Positions 9,057 to 16,913 of a DNA stretch of 64,000 nt are shown piece by piece. Origin of the DNA: Nocardioides cavernae (GTDB lineage Bacteria > Actinomycetota > Actinomycetes > Propionibacteriales > Nocardioidaceae); contig NZ_JACCBW010000003.1 in NCBI RefSeq assembly GCF_013410035.1, forward strand, positions 62,001 to 126,000. Reading direction: 5' to 3'. Under the pieces are notes generated by a model that was not told the origin of the DNA, ran no database searches, and saw only the letters and a program-made list of their open reading frames with translations. A program made the translations under genes and the position numbers. Each line of letters starts with the position of its first letter. The first letter of the stretch is position 1.

Positions 9057-9110
9057 GAGCGGTGAGTGAGCCACATTCCCGGCGTGGGAAACGTGGCTCA
9101 CGCACCGCTC
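9057..9110. repeat. Palindromic repeat family P1, copy A1
   Basis: Left arm GAGCGGTGAGTGAGCCAC continues with ATTCCC (9057-9080). The loop is ggcgt and the right arm (9086-9110) ends GTGGCTCACGCACCGCTC. About 22 of 25 positions can pair. The arm core GCGGTG-GTGAGCCAC recurs at 9139-9194, 57920-57969, 57982-58031 and 58065-58114. Confidence 0.85.
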
Positions 9111-9138
9111 GCCGGCGCGTACGCCTGCGACACGCCGA

Positions 9139-9194
9139 GGGGCGGTGCCCCAGCCACATTCCTGGTCTGCGGAATGTGGCTGACGCACCGCCCC
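9139..9194. repeat. Palindromic repeat family P1, copy A2
   Basis: Left arm GGGGCGGTGCCCCAGCCAC then ATTCC (9139-9162). Right arm GGAAT then GTGGCTGACGCACCGCCCC (9171-9194). The arms match at 22 of 24 positions. With copy A1 it fills the gap between the convergent permease and fadB genes, so it may act as a bidirectional terminator. Confidence 0.85.
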
Positions 9195-9222
9195 CCGACG
9201 GCGTACGGCCTGGGTCGGGCGA

Positions 9223-11298
9223 TCAGTGGAACCGTCGGCCGGTCACCTTCTCCGAGATGCCGGCGACGTCGAGCATGAACGTCAGCCCGCCGTTCCAGAA
9301 CGAGAACCCGGCGCCGGTGATCATGGCCAGGTCGATGTCCTGCGGCGCGGCGACGACGCCCTCGTCGAGCATCAGGCGCGCCTCCTCGGCGAGCCCGGCG
9401 AGCGTCTTCTCGCGGACCTCGTCGGCGGTGAGGACCACCGGCGAGGCCGGCTTCTCCAGCATCGCCTCGACCTCGGGGTCGAGCGCGCCGTCGGCGCCGT
9501 AGTAGGCGGGCTTGCGCGCCGCCACGATCCGCTCCAGCGCCGGGGAGACGTAGAAGCGGTCGGGGAAGGCGCCCGCGAGCGTCTCGTTGTTGTGCAGCGC
9601 GATCGCCGGGCCGACGAGCGACAGCAGCACGAACGGCGGCATCGGCGCGATGCCGGCGAAGGCGCCGTCGGCGACCTGCACCGGGGTGCCCTCGTCGACG
9701 ATCCGGCCGACCTCGCTCATGAAGCGCCCGAGCAGCCGGTTGACGATGAACGACGGGCTGTCCTTCACCAGGATGCTCGTCTTCTTCAGCGCCTTGCCGG
9801 TGGCGAACGCCGTGGCGAGGGTCGCGTCGTCGGTGGCCTCGCCACGCACGATCTCCAGCAGCGGCATCACCGCGACGGGGTTGAAGAAGTGGAAGCCGAC
9901 CACGCGCTCGGGGTGCTCGAGGTCGGCGGCCATCTCGGTGATCGACAGCGACGAGGTGTTGGTGGCCAGGACGCACTCGGGCGAGACGACCTTCTCCACG
10001 TCCGCGAAGACGGTCTTCTTGACCGACATCTCCTCGAAGACGGCCTCGATGACGAAGTCGGCGTCGCCGAAGGCGACCTGCTTGTCGGTCGCGCCGGAGA
10101 CGAGCGCCTTGTGCCGGTTCGCCTTGTCCTGGTTGATCCGGCCCTTGGCCAGGAGCTTGTCGATCTCGGCGTGGACGTAGGCCACCCCCTTGTCGGCCCG
10201 CTCCTGGTCGAGGTCGGTCAGCACGACCGGGACCTCGAGGCGGCGTACGAACAGCAGCGCGAGCTGGCTCGCCATGAGTCCGGCGCCCACGATGCCGACC
10301 TTCGTCACCGGACGCGCCAGCGACCTGTCGGGCGCACCGGCGGGCCGCTTCGCCCGCTTCTGCACGAGGTCGAAGGAGTAGAGCGACGCGAGCAGCTCAG
10401 GCGTCTGCGACAGCGCGTGCAGTGCGTCGTCCTCGGCCGCGAAGCCGGTGTCCCGGTCGGTGTCACGGGCGGCGGCGATGAGCTCGACGGCCTTGGCCGC
10501 GGCGGGGGAGGCCCCACCGGTCTTCGCCGCCACGATGCCCTTCGCGCGCTCGACGGCGGCGTCCCACGCCTCGCCGCGGTCGACGTCGGGCCGCGAGACG
10601 GTCGTCTCGCCACGCAGCACCGAGGCCGCCCACAGCAGCGACTGCTCGAGGAAGTCCGCGCCGTTGAAGACCGCGTCGGCCAGGCCGAGGTCGTACGCCG
10701 CCTGGCCGCCGAGGGTCTTGCCCTGGTTGAGCGGGTTCTCGAGGATCAGCGTCACCGCCTTGTCGGCGCCGAGGAGGTTGGGCACGAGCCACGCGCCGCC
10801 CCAGCCGGGGACGAGGCCGAGCATGACCTCGGGGAGGCCCAGTGCGGGCGCCGAGTCCATGACCGTGCGGTAGGTGCAGTGCAGCGCCACCTCGAGGCCG
10901 CCGCCGAGGGCGAGGCCGTTGACGAACCCGAACGAGGGCTTGCCGCCCTCGCCGAGCTTGCGGAAGACCGCGTGGCCGAGCTCGGCGACGATGCGCACCG
11001 CGTCGGGGCCGCCGCCCTGGATGGAGGTGAGGTCGGCGCCCGCCGCGAGGATGAACGGCTTGCCGGTGACGGCGATCGCGTCGATCGCGTCGTCCGCCAG
11101 CGCCGCGTCGATGGCGGTGTCGAGCGCGAGCAGCGACGCCGGGCCGAACGTGTTGGGCTTGGTGTGGTCCTCGCCGTTGTCCAGCGTGATCAGGCCGATG
11201 GTCGCGCCGGGCAGGGCGACCGTGCGCAGGTGGGCCTGCGTCACGCGCTCGGCGTCGGAGACGATCCCCCGCGCGCGATCGAAGATCGTGGTGCTCAC
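9223..11298 (-). CDS. fadB: Fatty-acid oxidation multifunctional enzyme: enoyl-CoA hydratase / 3-hydroxyacyl-CoA dehydrogenase
   Basis: Hydrates enoyl-CoA and oxidises the resulting 3-hydroxyacyl-CoA with NAD. The 691-aa chain has an N-terminal crotonase domain (about 25-220) with oxyanion-hole segments FILAAGADL and GLALGGGLEVALH and acidic EVMLGLVPGWGG. A Rossmann domain follows from about 325 (VTKVGIVGAGLMASQLAL), then NTSSLSITEMA and HFFNPVAVMPLLEIV of the 3HCDH family. I chose GTG 11298 because it overlaps the fadA stop by four bases (GTGA), so translation is coupled to the thiolase. Together they form the beta-oxidation complex. Confidence 0.95.
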   Translation of the reverse strand: MSTTIFDRARGIVSDAERVTQAHLRTVALPGATIGLITLDNGEDHTKPNTFGPASLLALDTAIDAALADDAIDAIAVTGKPFILAAGADLTSIQGGGPDAVRIVAELGHAVFRKLGEGGKPSFGFVNGLALGGGLEVALHCTYRTVMDSAPALGLPEVMLGLVPGWGGAWLVPNLLGADKAVTLILENPLNQGKTLGGQAAYDLGLADAVFNGADFLEQSLLWAASVLRGETTVSRPDVDRGEAWDAAVERAKGIVAAKTGGASPAAAKAVELIAAARDTDRDTGFAAEDDALHALSQTPELLASLYSFDLVQKRAKRPAGAPDRSLARPVTKVGIVGAGLMASQLALLFVRRLEVPVVLTDLDQERADKGVAYVHAEIDKLLAKGRINQDKANRHKALVSGATDKQVAFGDADFVIEAVFEEMSVKKTVFADVEKVVSPECVLATNTSSLSITEMAADLEHPERVVGFHFFNPVAVMPLLEIVRGEATDDATLATAFATGKALKKTSILVKDSPSFIVNRLLGRFMSEVGRIVDEGTPVQVADGAFAGIAPMPPFVLLSLVGPAIALHNNETLAGAFPDRFYVSPALERIVAARKPAYYGADGALDPEVEAMLEKPASPVVLTADEVREKTLAGLAEEARLMLDEGVVAAPQDIDLAMITGAGFSFWNGGLTFMLDVAGISEKVTGRRFH

Positions 11299-12512
11299 TT
11301 GGTCTCTCCCTCGTCCGTGGCGTTGCCGTTCCAGTGCGGGTTCTCCCAGATGACGGTGCCGCCCATGCCGATGCCGATGCACATGGTGGTGAGGCCGTAG
11401 CGGACCTCGGGGCGCTCCTCGAACTGGCGGGCGAGCTGGTTCATCAGGCGTACGCCCGACGAGGCGAGCGGGTGGCCCATCGCGATCGCACCGCCGTAGG
11501 GGTTCACCCGGGCGTCGTCGTCCGCGATGCCGTAGTGCTCGAGGAACGCGAGCACCTGCACCGCGAACGCCTCGTTGACCTCGAAGGCCTCGATGTCGTC
11601 GATCGTGAGCCCGGCGAGGCGCAGCGCCTTCTCGGTGGCGGGGATGGGACCGGCGCCCATCACCTCGGGCTCCACGCCGACGAAGGCGTAGGTGACCAGG
11701 CGCATCTTCACGGGCAGGCCGAGCTCGCGCGCGGTGTCCTCGTCGGCGAGGAGGGCCGCGGTGGCACCGTCGTTGATGCCCGCGGCGTTGCCCGCCGTGA
11801 CGTTGCCGTGCGAGCGGAAGGGGGTCTTGAGGCCGGCGAGCGACTCCATGGTCGTCTCGGGGCGCATCGGCTCGTCGGAGGTCGCCAGGCCCCAGCCCGC
11901 CTCGGCGGACCGGGTCGCGACGGGCACCAGGTCGGGCTGGATCACGCCCGCGTCGTAGGCCGCCTTGGTCTTCTGCTGGCTGCGCACGGCGTAGGCGTCG
12001 ACGCGCTCCTTGGTGATCGTGGGGTAGCGGTCGTGCAGGTTCTCGGCCGTCTTGCCCATCACGAGCGCGTCCGGGTTGACGATCCGCTCCGAGAGGATGC
12101 GCGGGTTGGGGTCCACGCCCTCGCCCATCGGGTGGCGGCCCATGTGCTCGACGCCGCCGGCGATCGCGACGTCGTAGGCGCCGAACGCGATGCCGGACGC
12201 CGTGCTGGTGACCGCGGTCATCGCGCCCGCGCACATGCGGTCGATGGAGTAGCCCGGGACACTCTGGGGCAGCCCGGCGAGCAGTGCGGCCGTACGCCCG
12301 AGCGTGAGGCCCTGGTCGCCGATCTGCGTCGTGGCGGCGATGGCGACCTCGTCGACCCGCTCGGGGGGCAGCGACGGGTTGCGGCGCATCAGCTCGCGGA
12401 TGGACTTGATGACGAGGTCGTCGGCGCGCGTCTCGGCGTACTGGCCCTTGGCCTTGCCGAACGGGGTGCGCACGCCGTCGACGAAGACGACCTCACGCTG
12501 GGGACGGGACAC
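11295..12512 (-). CDS. fadA: Acetyl-CoA acyltransferase (3-ketoacyl-CoA thiolase)
   Basis: Thiolytic cleavage step of beta-oxidation. The 405-aa protein starts at GTG 12512, supported by AGGAG six bases upstream; a longer reading to 12569 would have no such signal. Thiolase features are VVFVDGVRTPFGKAKG at the start, the nucleophilic Cys in SIDRMCAGAMTAV (about 90), the EVNEAFAVQVLAF segment with the catalytic His of NPYGGAIAMGHPLASSG, and the C-terminal Cys in TTMCIGIGMGG. It is the first gene of a fadA-fadB operon with a palindromic operator candidate upstream. Confidence 0.95.
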   Translation of the reverse strand: MSRPQREVVFVDGVRTPFGKAKGQYAETRADDLVIKSIRELMRRNPSLPPERVDEVAIAATTQIGDQGLTLGRTAALLAGLPQSVPGYSIDRMCAGAMTAVTSTASGIAFGAYDVAIAGGVEHMGRHPMGEGVDPNPRILSERIVNPDALVMGKTAENLHDRYPTITKERVDAYAVRSQQKTKAAYDAGVIQPDLVPVATRSAEAGWGLATSDEPMRPETTMESLAGLKTPFRSHGNVTAGNAAGINDGATAALLADEDTARELGLPVKMRLVTYAFVGVEPEVMGAGPIPATEKALRLAGLTIDDIEAFEVNEAFAVQVLAFLEHYGIADDDARVNPYGGAIAMGHPLASSGVRLMNQLARQFEERPEVRYGLTTMCIGIGMGGTVIWENPHWNGNATDEGETK

Positions 12513-12551
12513 GGGCTGCTCCTGTGGTGCTGAGTGGACAGGTGCCCTCAG

Positions 12552-12567
12552 GTTACCCCTCGGTAAC
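12552..12567. promoter_or_regulatory. Candidate operator for the fadA-fadB operon
   Basis: GTTACCCCTCGGTAAC is a perfect 6-4-6 palindrome 40 bases upstream of fadA and 64 bases upstream of the divergent PAC2 gene. On the minus strand it overlaps a possible -10 box TAACCT, so a bound repressor (for example of the TetR or GntR type) could control the beta-oxidation operon. The repressor is not in this window. Confidence 0.55.
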
Positions 12568-12618
12568 AACGGCCGCCCCCCGGGACGGGTGTGTGTCAGG
12601 TCACTCGGTCGATGTCAC

Positions 12619-12633
12619 TAGGCTTCAGCCATG
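12619..12633 (+). promoter_or_regulatory. Leaderless -10 element for the PAC2-tesB operon
   Basis: TAGGCT (12619-12624), six bases, ATG 12631. Confidence 0.5.
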
Positions 12634-13602
12634 GCCGAACGTCTCGTGCACATCGTCGACGACGCCGAGGTGCTGGCAGACGCCGGCGACCTCACGATGG
12701 TGGTCGTGCTCACCGGGTTCCTCGACGCGGGGAAGGCGGCCGAGCTCGCGGCGCGCCACCTCGCCGACCTCGCCGACCCCGCCGGCGGCAGGTCGGACGG
12801 CAAGGTCGTGGCGACCTTCGACGTCGACGCGCTGCACGACTACCGCGCCCGCCGTCCGCCGCTGACCTTCGTACGCGACCACTACGCCGACTACGAGGCG
12901 CCGCGCCTGGTCGTGCGCACCCTGCGCGACACCGGCGGTACGCCCTTCCTCCTGCTCGCCGGTCCGGAGCCCGACATCCGGTGGGAGGCCTTCGCCCGCG
13001 CCGTGCGCGAGGTCGTCGACCACTTCGGCGTCTCCCGCGTGGTGAGCATGGGTGCGGTCCCGATGGCGGTGCCGCACACCCGGCCCATCGCCATCACCCC
13101 GCACGCCAACCGCCCCGAGCTCGTCCCCGGCGAGAGCCCCTGGCAGGGCGAGCTGCGCGTCCCGGCCAGCGCCCAGGCGCTGCTGGAGATCCGGCTCGGG
13201 GAGTGGGGCGTCGACGCGCTCGGCTTCGTCGCCCACATCCCGCACTACCTCGCGCAGATGGAGTACCCCCAGGCCGCCCTCGTGCTGCTCGAGCACCTGG
13301 AGATCGGCGGCCGGCTGACCATCGACCTCAGCGACCTCCGCGAGGCCGCGCAGATCACCGAGACCGAGGTCGACCGCTACCTCTCGGCCAACGACGAGGT
13401 CGGCGAGGTCGTCCGCGGGCTCGAGCAGCAGTACGACTCCTTCCGCGAGGCCGAGGCCCGGGGGTCCTCGCTGCTCGCCGGCGACGAGCCGCTGCCGACC
13501 GGCGAGGAGATCGGCAGCGCCTTCGAGGCGTTCCTCGCCGACCTCGACGACCGGCCCAAGGGTGACGCCGGCGACGACGACCAGGGCTGGGAGGAGCGCT
13601 GA
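12631..13602 (+). CDS. PAC2 family protein (first of two in the window)
   Basis: A 323-aa soluble protein. The N-terminal two thirds match the PAC2 (proteasome assembly chaperone 2-like) domain: VVVLTGFLDAGKAAE, VATFDVDALHDYRARRP, LLLAGPEPDIRWEAF, VVSMGAVPMAVPHTRP, GFVAHIPHYLAQMEYPQAAL. The acidic C-terminal tail (GDAGDDDQGWEER) is low complexity. Actinobacterial PAC2 proteins have no settled role; a link to the proteasome is possible but unproven. It overlaps tesB by one base (TGATG). A paralogue lies at 58289-59134. Confidence 0.85.
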   Translation: MAERLVHIVDDAEVLADAGDLTMVVVLTGFLDAGKAAELAARHLADLADPAGGRSDGKVVATFDVDALHDYRARRPPLTFVRDHYADYEAPRLVVRTLRDTGGTPFLLLAGPEPDIRWEAFARAVREVVDHFGVSRVVSMGAVPMAVPHTRPIAITPHANRPELVPGESPWQGELRVPASAQALLEIRLGEWGVDALGFVAHIPHYLAQMEYPQAALVLLEHLEIGGRLTIDLSDLREAAQITETEVDRYLSANDEVGEVVRGLEQQYDSFREAEARGSSLLAGDEPLPTGEEIGSAFEAFLADLDDRPKGDAGDDDQGWEER

Positions 13603-14471
13603 TGGCCGGCAGTGCGGAGGAGCTGACCGCGCTCCTGGACCTCGAGCGGCTCGAGGTCGACCTCTACCGCGGCGCGCAGGCGCGCACCGAGCGACAGCGC
13701 GTCTTCGGTGGTCAGGTCGCGGCGCAGGCCGTGGTCGCCGCGACCCGCAGCGTGGACGGCGACTTCGCGCTGCACTCGCTGCACTCCTACTTCCTGCGCC
13801 CGGGCGACACCACCGTCCCGATCGTCTACGACGTCGAGCGCATCCGAGACGGCCGCTCCTTCGTCACCCGCCGCGTCTCGGCCCGGCAGCACGGGCGTCC
13901 GATCTACTACATGACGGCCAACTTCCAGGTGCCCGAGGGCGGCCTCGAGCACCAGGACGGGATGCCCGACGTGCCGGCGCCCGAGGACGGCATCCCCCTG
14001 CGCGAGCTCGTACGCCGCCAGGGCGCCGACGCCGAGGCCGACTGGGTGCGCGAGTGGGCGGCGCTCGACGTGCGCCACGTCGGCATCAGCGGGATGGGCA
14101 TCCCCGAGGACCCCGCGCACCCCGCGCAGGCGAGGATCTGGCTCCGGGTCGCGGGCGACCTGTCCGACGACCCGACCCAGCAGACCGCGGCCTTCACCTA
14201 CGCCAGCGACCTCACGCTGCTCGGCGCGGCGCTGGTCCCGCACGGCATCACGATCGGGTCGCCGAAGCTGCAGCCGGCCTCGCTCGACCACACGATCTGG
14301 TTCCACCGCCCCTTCCGCGCCGACGAGTGGTGGCTCTACGACCAGTTCTCGCCGTTTGCGGGCGGTGGCCGCGGGCTGGCCGTCGCGCGGGTCTTCACCC
14401 AGTCCGGCGAGCTCGTCGCGACGGTGGCCCAGGAGGGCCTGATCCGGCTGCACGACGGGCGTGCTTCCTGA
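13602..14471 (+). CDS. tesB: Acyl-CoA thioesterase II
   Basis: Hydrolyses acyl-CoA to free fatty acid and CoA. The 289-aa protein has the double hot-dog architecture: RVFGGQVAAQAVVAA and ALHSLHSYFLRPGD in the first half, and TYASDLTLLGAAL, SLDHTIWFHRPFRADEWWLYDQ in the second, the latter carrying the Asp of the TesB catalytic triad. The start overlaps the PAC2 stop by one base. Its TGA (14469-14471) is the outermost part of a 96-bp palindrome that runs to the stop of the convergent htdX gene. Confidence 0.95.
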   Translation: MAGSAEELTALLDLERLEVDLYRGAQARTERQRVFGGQVAAQAVVAATRSVDGDFALHSLHSYFLRPGDTTVPIVYDVERIRDGRSFVTRRVSARQHGRPIYYMTANFQVPEGGLEHQDGMPDVPAPEDGIPLRELVRRQGADAEADWVREWAALDVRHVGISGMGIPEDPAHPAQARIWLRVAGDLSDDPTQQTAAFTYASDLTLLGAALVPHGITIGSPKLQPASLDHTIWFHRPFRADEWWLYDQFSPFAGGGRGLAVARVFTQSGELVATVAQEGLIRLHDGRAS

Positions 14472-14564
14472 CGCTCCACCATGGGATGTCGGTGGACCTG
14501 CAGTTCCCGAGGTTCGCTGACACGGGGGAGTGCAGGTTCGTCTGCATCCCATGGTGAAGCGTCA
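14469..14564. repeat. 96-bp palindrome linking the stop codons of tesB and htdX
   Basis: The left arm starts TGACGCTCCACCATGGGATG (14469-14488). The right arm ends CATCCCATGGTG then AAGCGTCA (14545-14564), and the inner segments ACCTGCA and TGCAGGT pair as well. About 31 of 40 arm positions are complementary around a loop of some 15 bases. Both convergent genes end inside its outermost bases. Confidence 0.85.
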
Positions 14565-15449
14565 GGGGGACGAGGTACGCCCCAGCAGGTGCGGAGCGCC
14601 GTCCCCCGGGCGGGTCAGGGCGAACGTCCAGCCGGCCCGGTCGCGCCGCGCGGCGTACGCCACGGTGGCCGGCAGGAGGACCGGCTTCTTGAAGGCGACC
14701 TCCACCGTGACGGCGGCCGGGAGCCGGTTCTCGATCGCGGCCACCGAGCGCGCCGTGGTCCACATGCCGTGCGCGATCTGGCGCGGGAAGCCGAGGGCCC
14801 GGGCCGTCAGCGGGTAGAGGTGGATCGGGTTCGCGTCGCCCGACACCGCGGCGTACGTCCGGCCGAGGTCCGCGGGCAGCCGCCACCGGATGCCCCCGGA
14901 CGGCGGGTCCGGCACCTCGAGGCCTGGCGCCGGTTCGCCGTCGACGGGGCGTCCACGCCGCAGGTAGGTCGAGGTCGACTCCCAGGCGACCTCACCGCCG
15001 GAGGTCACCTTCGTGGCGAAATCGAGGAGCACGCCGCGAGCGTGCGGGCGCGGGGCGCCGACCGACGTCGCCACCTCGAGCGACTCGCCGACGTCGATGG
15101 CGCGGTGCGCGGTGATGGTGTTCTCCACGTGCACCATGCCCATCGCCGCGTAGGGGAACGTCGGGTCGGACATGACCGCCATGTGCAGCGGGAACGCCAG
15201 CACGTGGGGATAGGTCAGCGGCACGACGTCCTTGCGCGGGAAGCCGCAGACCGCGGCGTACGCGTCGACGCGGGCACGGTCGGCGACGACCCCCGCCCGG
15301 ACGTACGTCAGCCCTCCGAAGTCGTCCGCCGCACCCTTGCGCACGCCGGGCAGCCGGTTCACGACGGGCACGGCCGGCAGCGCGGCCCGGAGCAGCGTGC
15401 CGAGCCGTCCCGGCTCGCCGCTGAGCGTCTTCGGCGCCGTGGCCGCCAT
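14562..15449 (-). CDS. htdX: MaoC-like (3R)-hydroxyacyl thioester dehydratase, HtdX type
   Basis: Dehydrates (3R)-hydroxyacyl-CoA/ACP. The 295-aa chain has an N-terminal degenerate hot-dog half (about 40-165, with LTYPHVLAFPLHM) and a C-terminal MaoC half. The catalytic hydratase motif there is YAAVSGDANPIHLYPLTARALGFPRQIAHGMW (D, N and H conserved). Order and orientation with fabG4 and the divergent fadA2 match Mycobacterium tuberculosis Rv0241c-Rv0242c-Rv0243. The start codon ATG 15449-15447 overlaps the fabG4 stop. The stop lies in the tip of a large palindrome shared with tesB. Confidence 0.88.
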   Translation of the reverse strand: MAATAPKTLSGEPGRLGTLLRAALPAVPVVNRLPGVRKGAADDFGGLTYVRAGVVADRARVDAYAAVCGFPRKDVVPLTYPHVLAFPLHMAVMSDPTFPYAAMGMVHVENTITAHRAIDVGESLEVATSVGAPRPHARGVLLDFATKVTSGGEVAWESTSTYLRRGRPVDGEPAPGLEVPDPPSGGIRWRLPADLGRTYAAVSGDANPIHLYPLTARALGFPRQIAHGMWTTARSVAAIENRLPAAVTVEVAFKKPVLLPATVAYAARRDRAGWTFALTRPGDGAPHLLGRTSSP

Positions 15450-16783
15450 CAGGCGCCCAGCATCATCTGGCCGCAGACCCGCACGACGTTGCCGTTGACG
15501 GCGCCCGAGCCGGCACTGGCGAACCAGGCGATGGTCTCGGCGACGTCGACCGGCAGCCCGCCCTGGGCCATCGCGTTGAGGCGCTGGCCGACCTCGCGGG
15601 TGGCGAACGGGACGGCCGCGGTCATCTGGGTGATGATGAAGCCGGGCGCCACCGCGTTGACCGTGATGCCGTCGCCCAGCTCGTCGCGCAGGCTGTCCAC
15701 GAGACCGATGACGCCGGCCTTGGAGGTGGCGTAGTTGGTCTGGCCGACATTGCCCGCGATGCCGGCGATCGAGGCGACGCCGATGATCCGGCCGCCCGCG
15801 TGGACGACGCCGGCGTCGAGCAGCTCGCGGGTGATCAGCTCGGGTGCGGTGAGGTTGACCGCGACCACGCTGCTCCAGCGGTCGGCGGCCATGTTGGCGA
15901 GCCTCCTGTCCCGCGTGATGCCGGCGTTGTGCACGACGACGTCCACCCCGCCGTGGTGCTCCCTCAGGTGGTGCGCGATCCGCTGCGGCGCGTCCTTGGC
16001 GGTGATGTCGAGGACGAGGTGGTCACCGTCGAGCTCGCCCATCAGGGTCTGCAGCTCGCTGGCCGCCTGGGGCACGTCGACCCCGACGACGGTGGCGCCG
16101 TCGCGGTGCAGGACCCGCGCGATCTCCTCGCCGATGCCGCGGCTGGCGCCGGTGACCAGCGCGACCTTGCCGGCGAGCGGACGGGTCCAGTCGGCGACCG
16201 GGTCCGTGGTGGTCGCGCCGTGGGCGCCGATGCGCACCACCTGGCCCGACACGTAGGCGGACTTGGGGGACAGCAGGAACGCCAGGGTGGAGGCGATGGC
16301 GCCGTCGGCCGCCGGGGCGACGTAGACCAGCTGGACGGTGCCGCCGCGGCCGATCTCCTTGCCCATCGAGCGCGTGAAGCCCTCGAGGGCCCGCTGGGCG
16401 ACCCGCTCGCCGCCGGTCAGCGTCTCCGGCGGGGTGCCCAGCACGACGACGCGCGGGCAGGTGTCCAGACGCCGCATGAGCGGGGTGAAGAACTCCTGCA
16501 GGGCGACGAGCCCGGTGGTGTCGGTGATCCCGGTCGCGTCGAGGACCAGGGCCTTGGCGCGTACGTCGTCGGCGAGGGCGGTGGTCGAGGCGATCCCGAG
16601 GCCGTCGAGCGTCGTGGGCAGCACCTCGGCGAGGCGTCCCTCGCCGCCCAGCACGACCACGCCGTCGACCAGCGGCGAGCCCTCGCTCCAGCGCTCGAGC
16701 GCGGTGGGGTTCGGCAGGCCGAGGTTCTTGACCAGAAGTCGGCCGATCGGGGTGGACGCGAAGCCCTGGTAGCGGTCGCTCAT
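15449..16783 (-). CDS. fabG4: High-molecular-weight 3-oxoacyl thioester reductase (FabG4 type)
   Basis: A 444-aa short-chain dehydrogenase. It carries an extra N-terminal Rossmann-like domain (about 1-200) before the catalytic domain (about 205-444), as in mycobacterial FabG4. The catalytic part shows VALVTGASRGIGEEIA, N-A-G in VHNAGITRD, the Ser in GVASIAGIAG and YATSKAG with the catalytic Tyr and Lys. I chose ATG 16783 (MSDRYQGFASTPIGR), which matches the family N-terminus; a longer reading lacks support. It reduces 3-oxoacyl-CoA with NADH or NADPH and is coupled to htdX. Confidence 0.92.
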   Translation of the reverse strand: MSDRYQGFASTPIGRLLVKNLGLPNPTALERWSEGSPLVDGVVVLGGEGRLAEVLPTTLDGLGIASTTALADDVRAKALVLDATGITDTTGLVALQEFFTPLMRRLDTCPRVVVLGTPPETLTGGERVAQRALEGFTRSMGKEIGRGGTVQLVYVAPAADGAIASTLAFLLSPKSAYVSGQVVRIGAHGATTTDPVADWTRPLAGKVALVTGASRGIGEEIARVLHRDGATVVGVDVPQAASELQTLMGELDGDHLVLDITAKDAPQRIAHHLREHHGGVDVVVHNAGITRDRRLANMAADRWSSVVAVNLTAPELITRELLDAGVVHAGGRIIGVASIAGIAGNVGQTNYATSKAGVIGLVDSLRDELGDGITVNAVAPGFIITQMTAAVPFATREVGQRLNAMAQGGLPVDVAETIAWFASAGSGAVNGNVVRVCGQMMLGA

Positions 16784-16817
16784 GACGTGGCGGAGCCTTT
16801 CCGGTGGTACGGCGGAC

Positions 16818-16890
16818 GAGCCTATGTAACTGTGTGTGCAACTCGGAGTCCACACTTGGTGACCTGCCCCTCATACCGTTGGCGGGCAGG
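16818..16890. promoter_or_regulatory. Divergent promoter region between fabG4 and fadA2
   Basis: On the minus strand TAGGCT (complement of 16818-16823) is a -10 candidate for fabG4 with a leader of about 30 bases. On the plus side CCTGCCC (16863-16869) pairs with GGGCAGG (16884-16890) and could form a hairpin or operator ahead of fadA2. Both are suggestive only. Confidence 0.35.
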
Positions 16891-16913
16891 ACCCCACCGG
16901 CAAGGATAGGAAC

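Noticed and set aside
9057..9194. Short peptides encoded by the P1 palindromes
   Set aside because: Frames through the repeats exist on both strands because of the symmetry, but they lack ribosome sites and codon-position bias.
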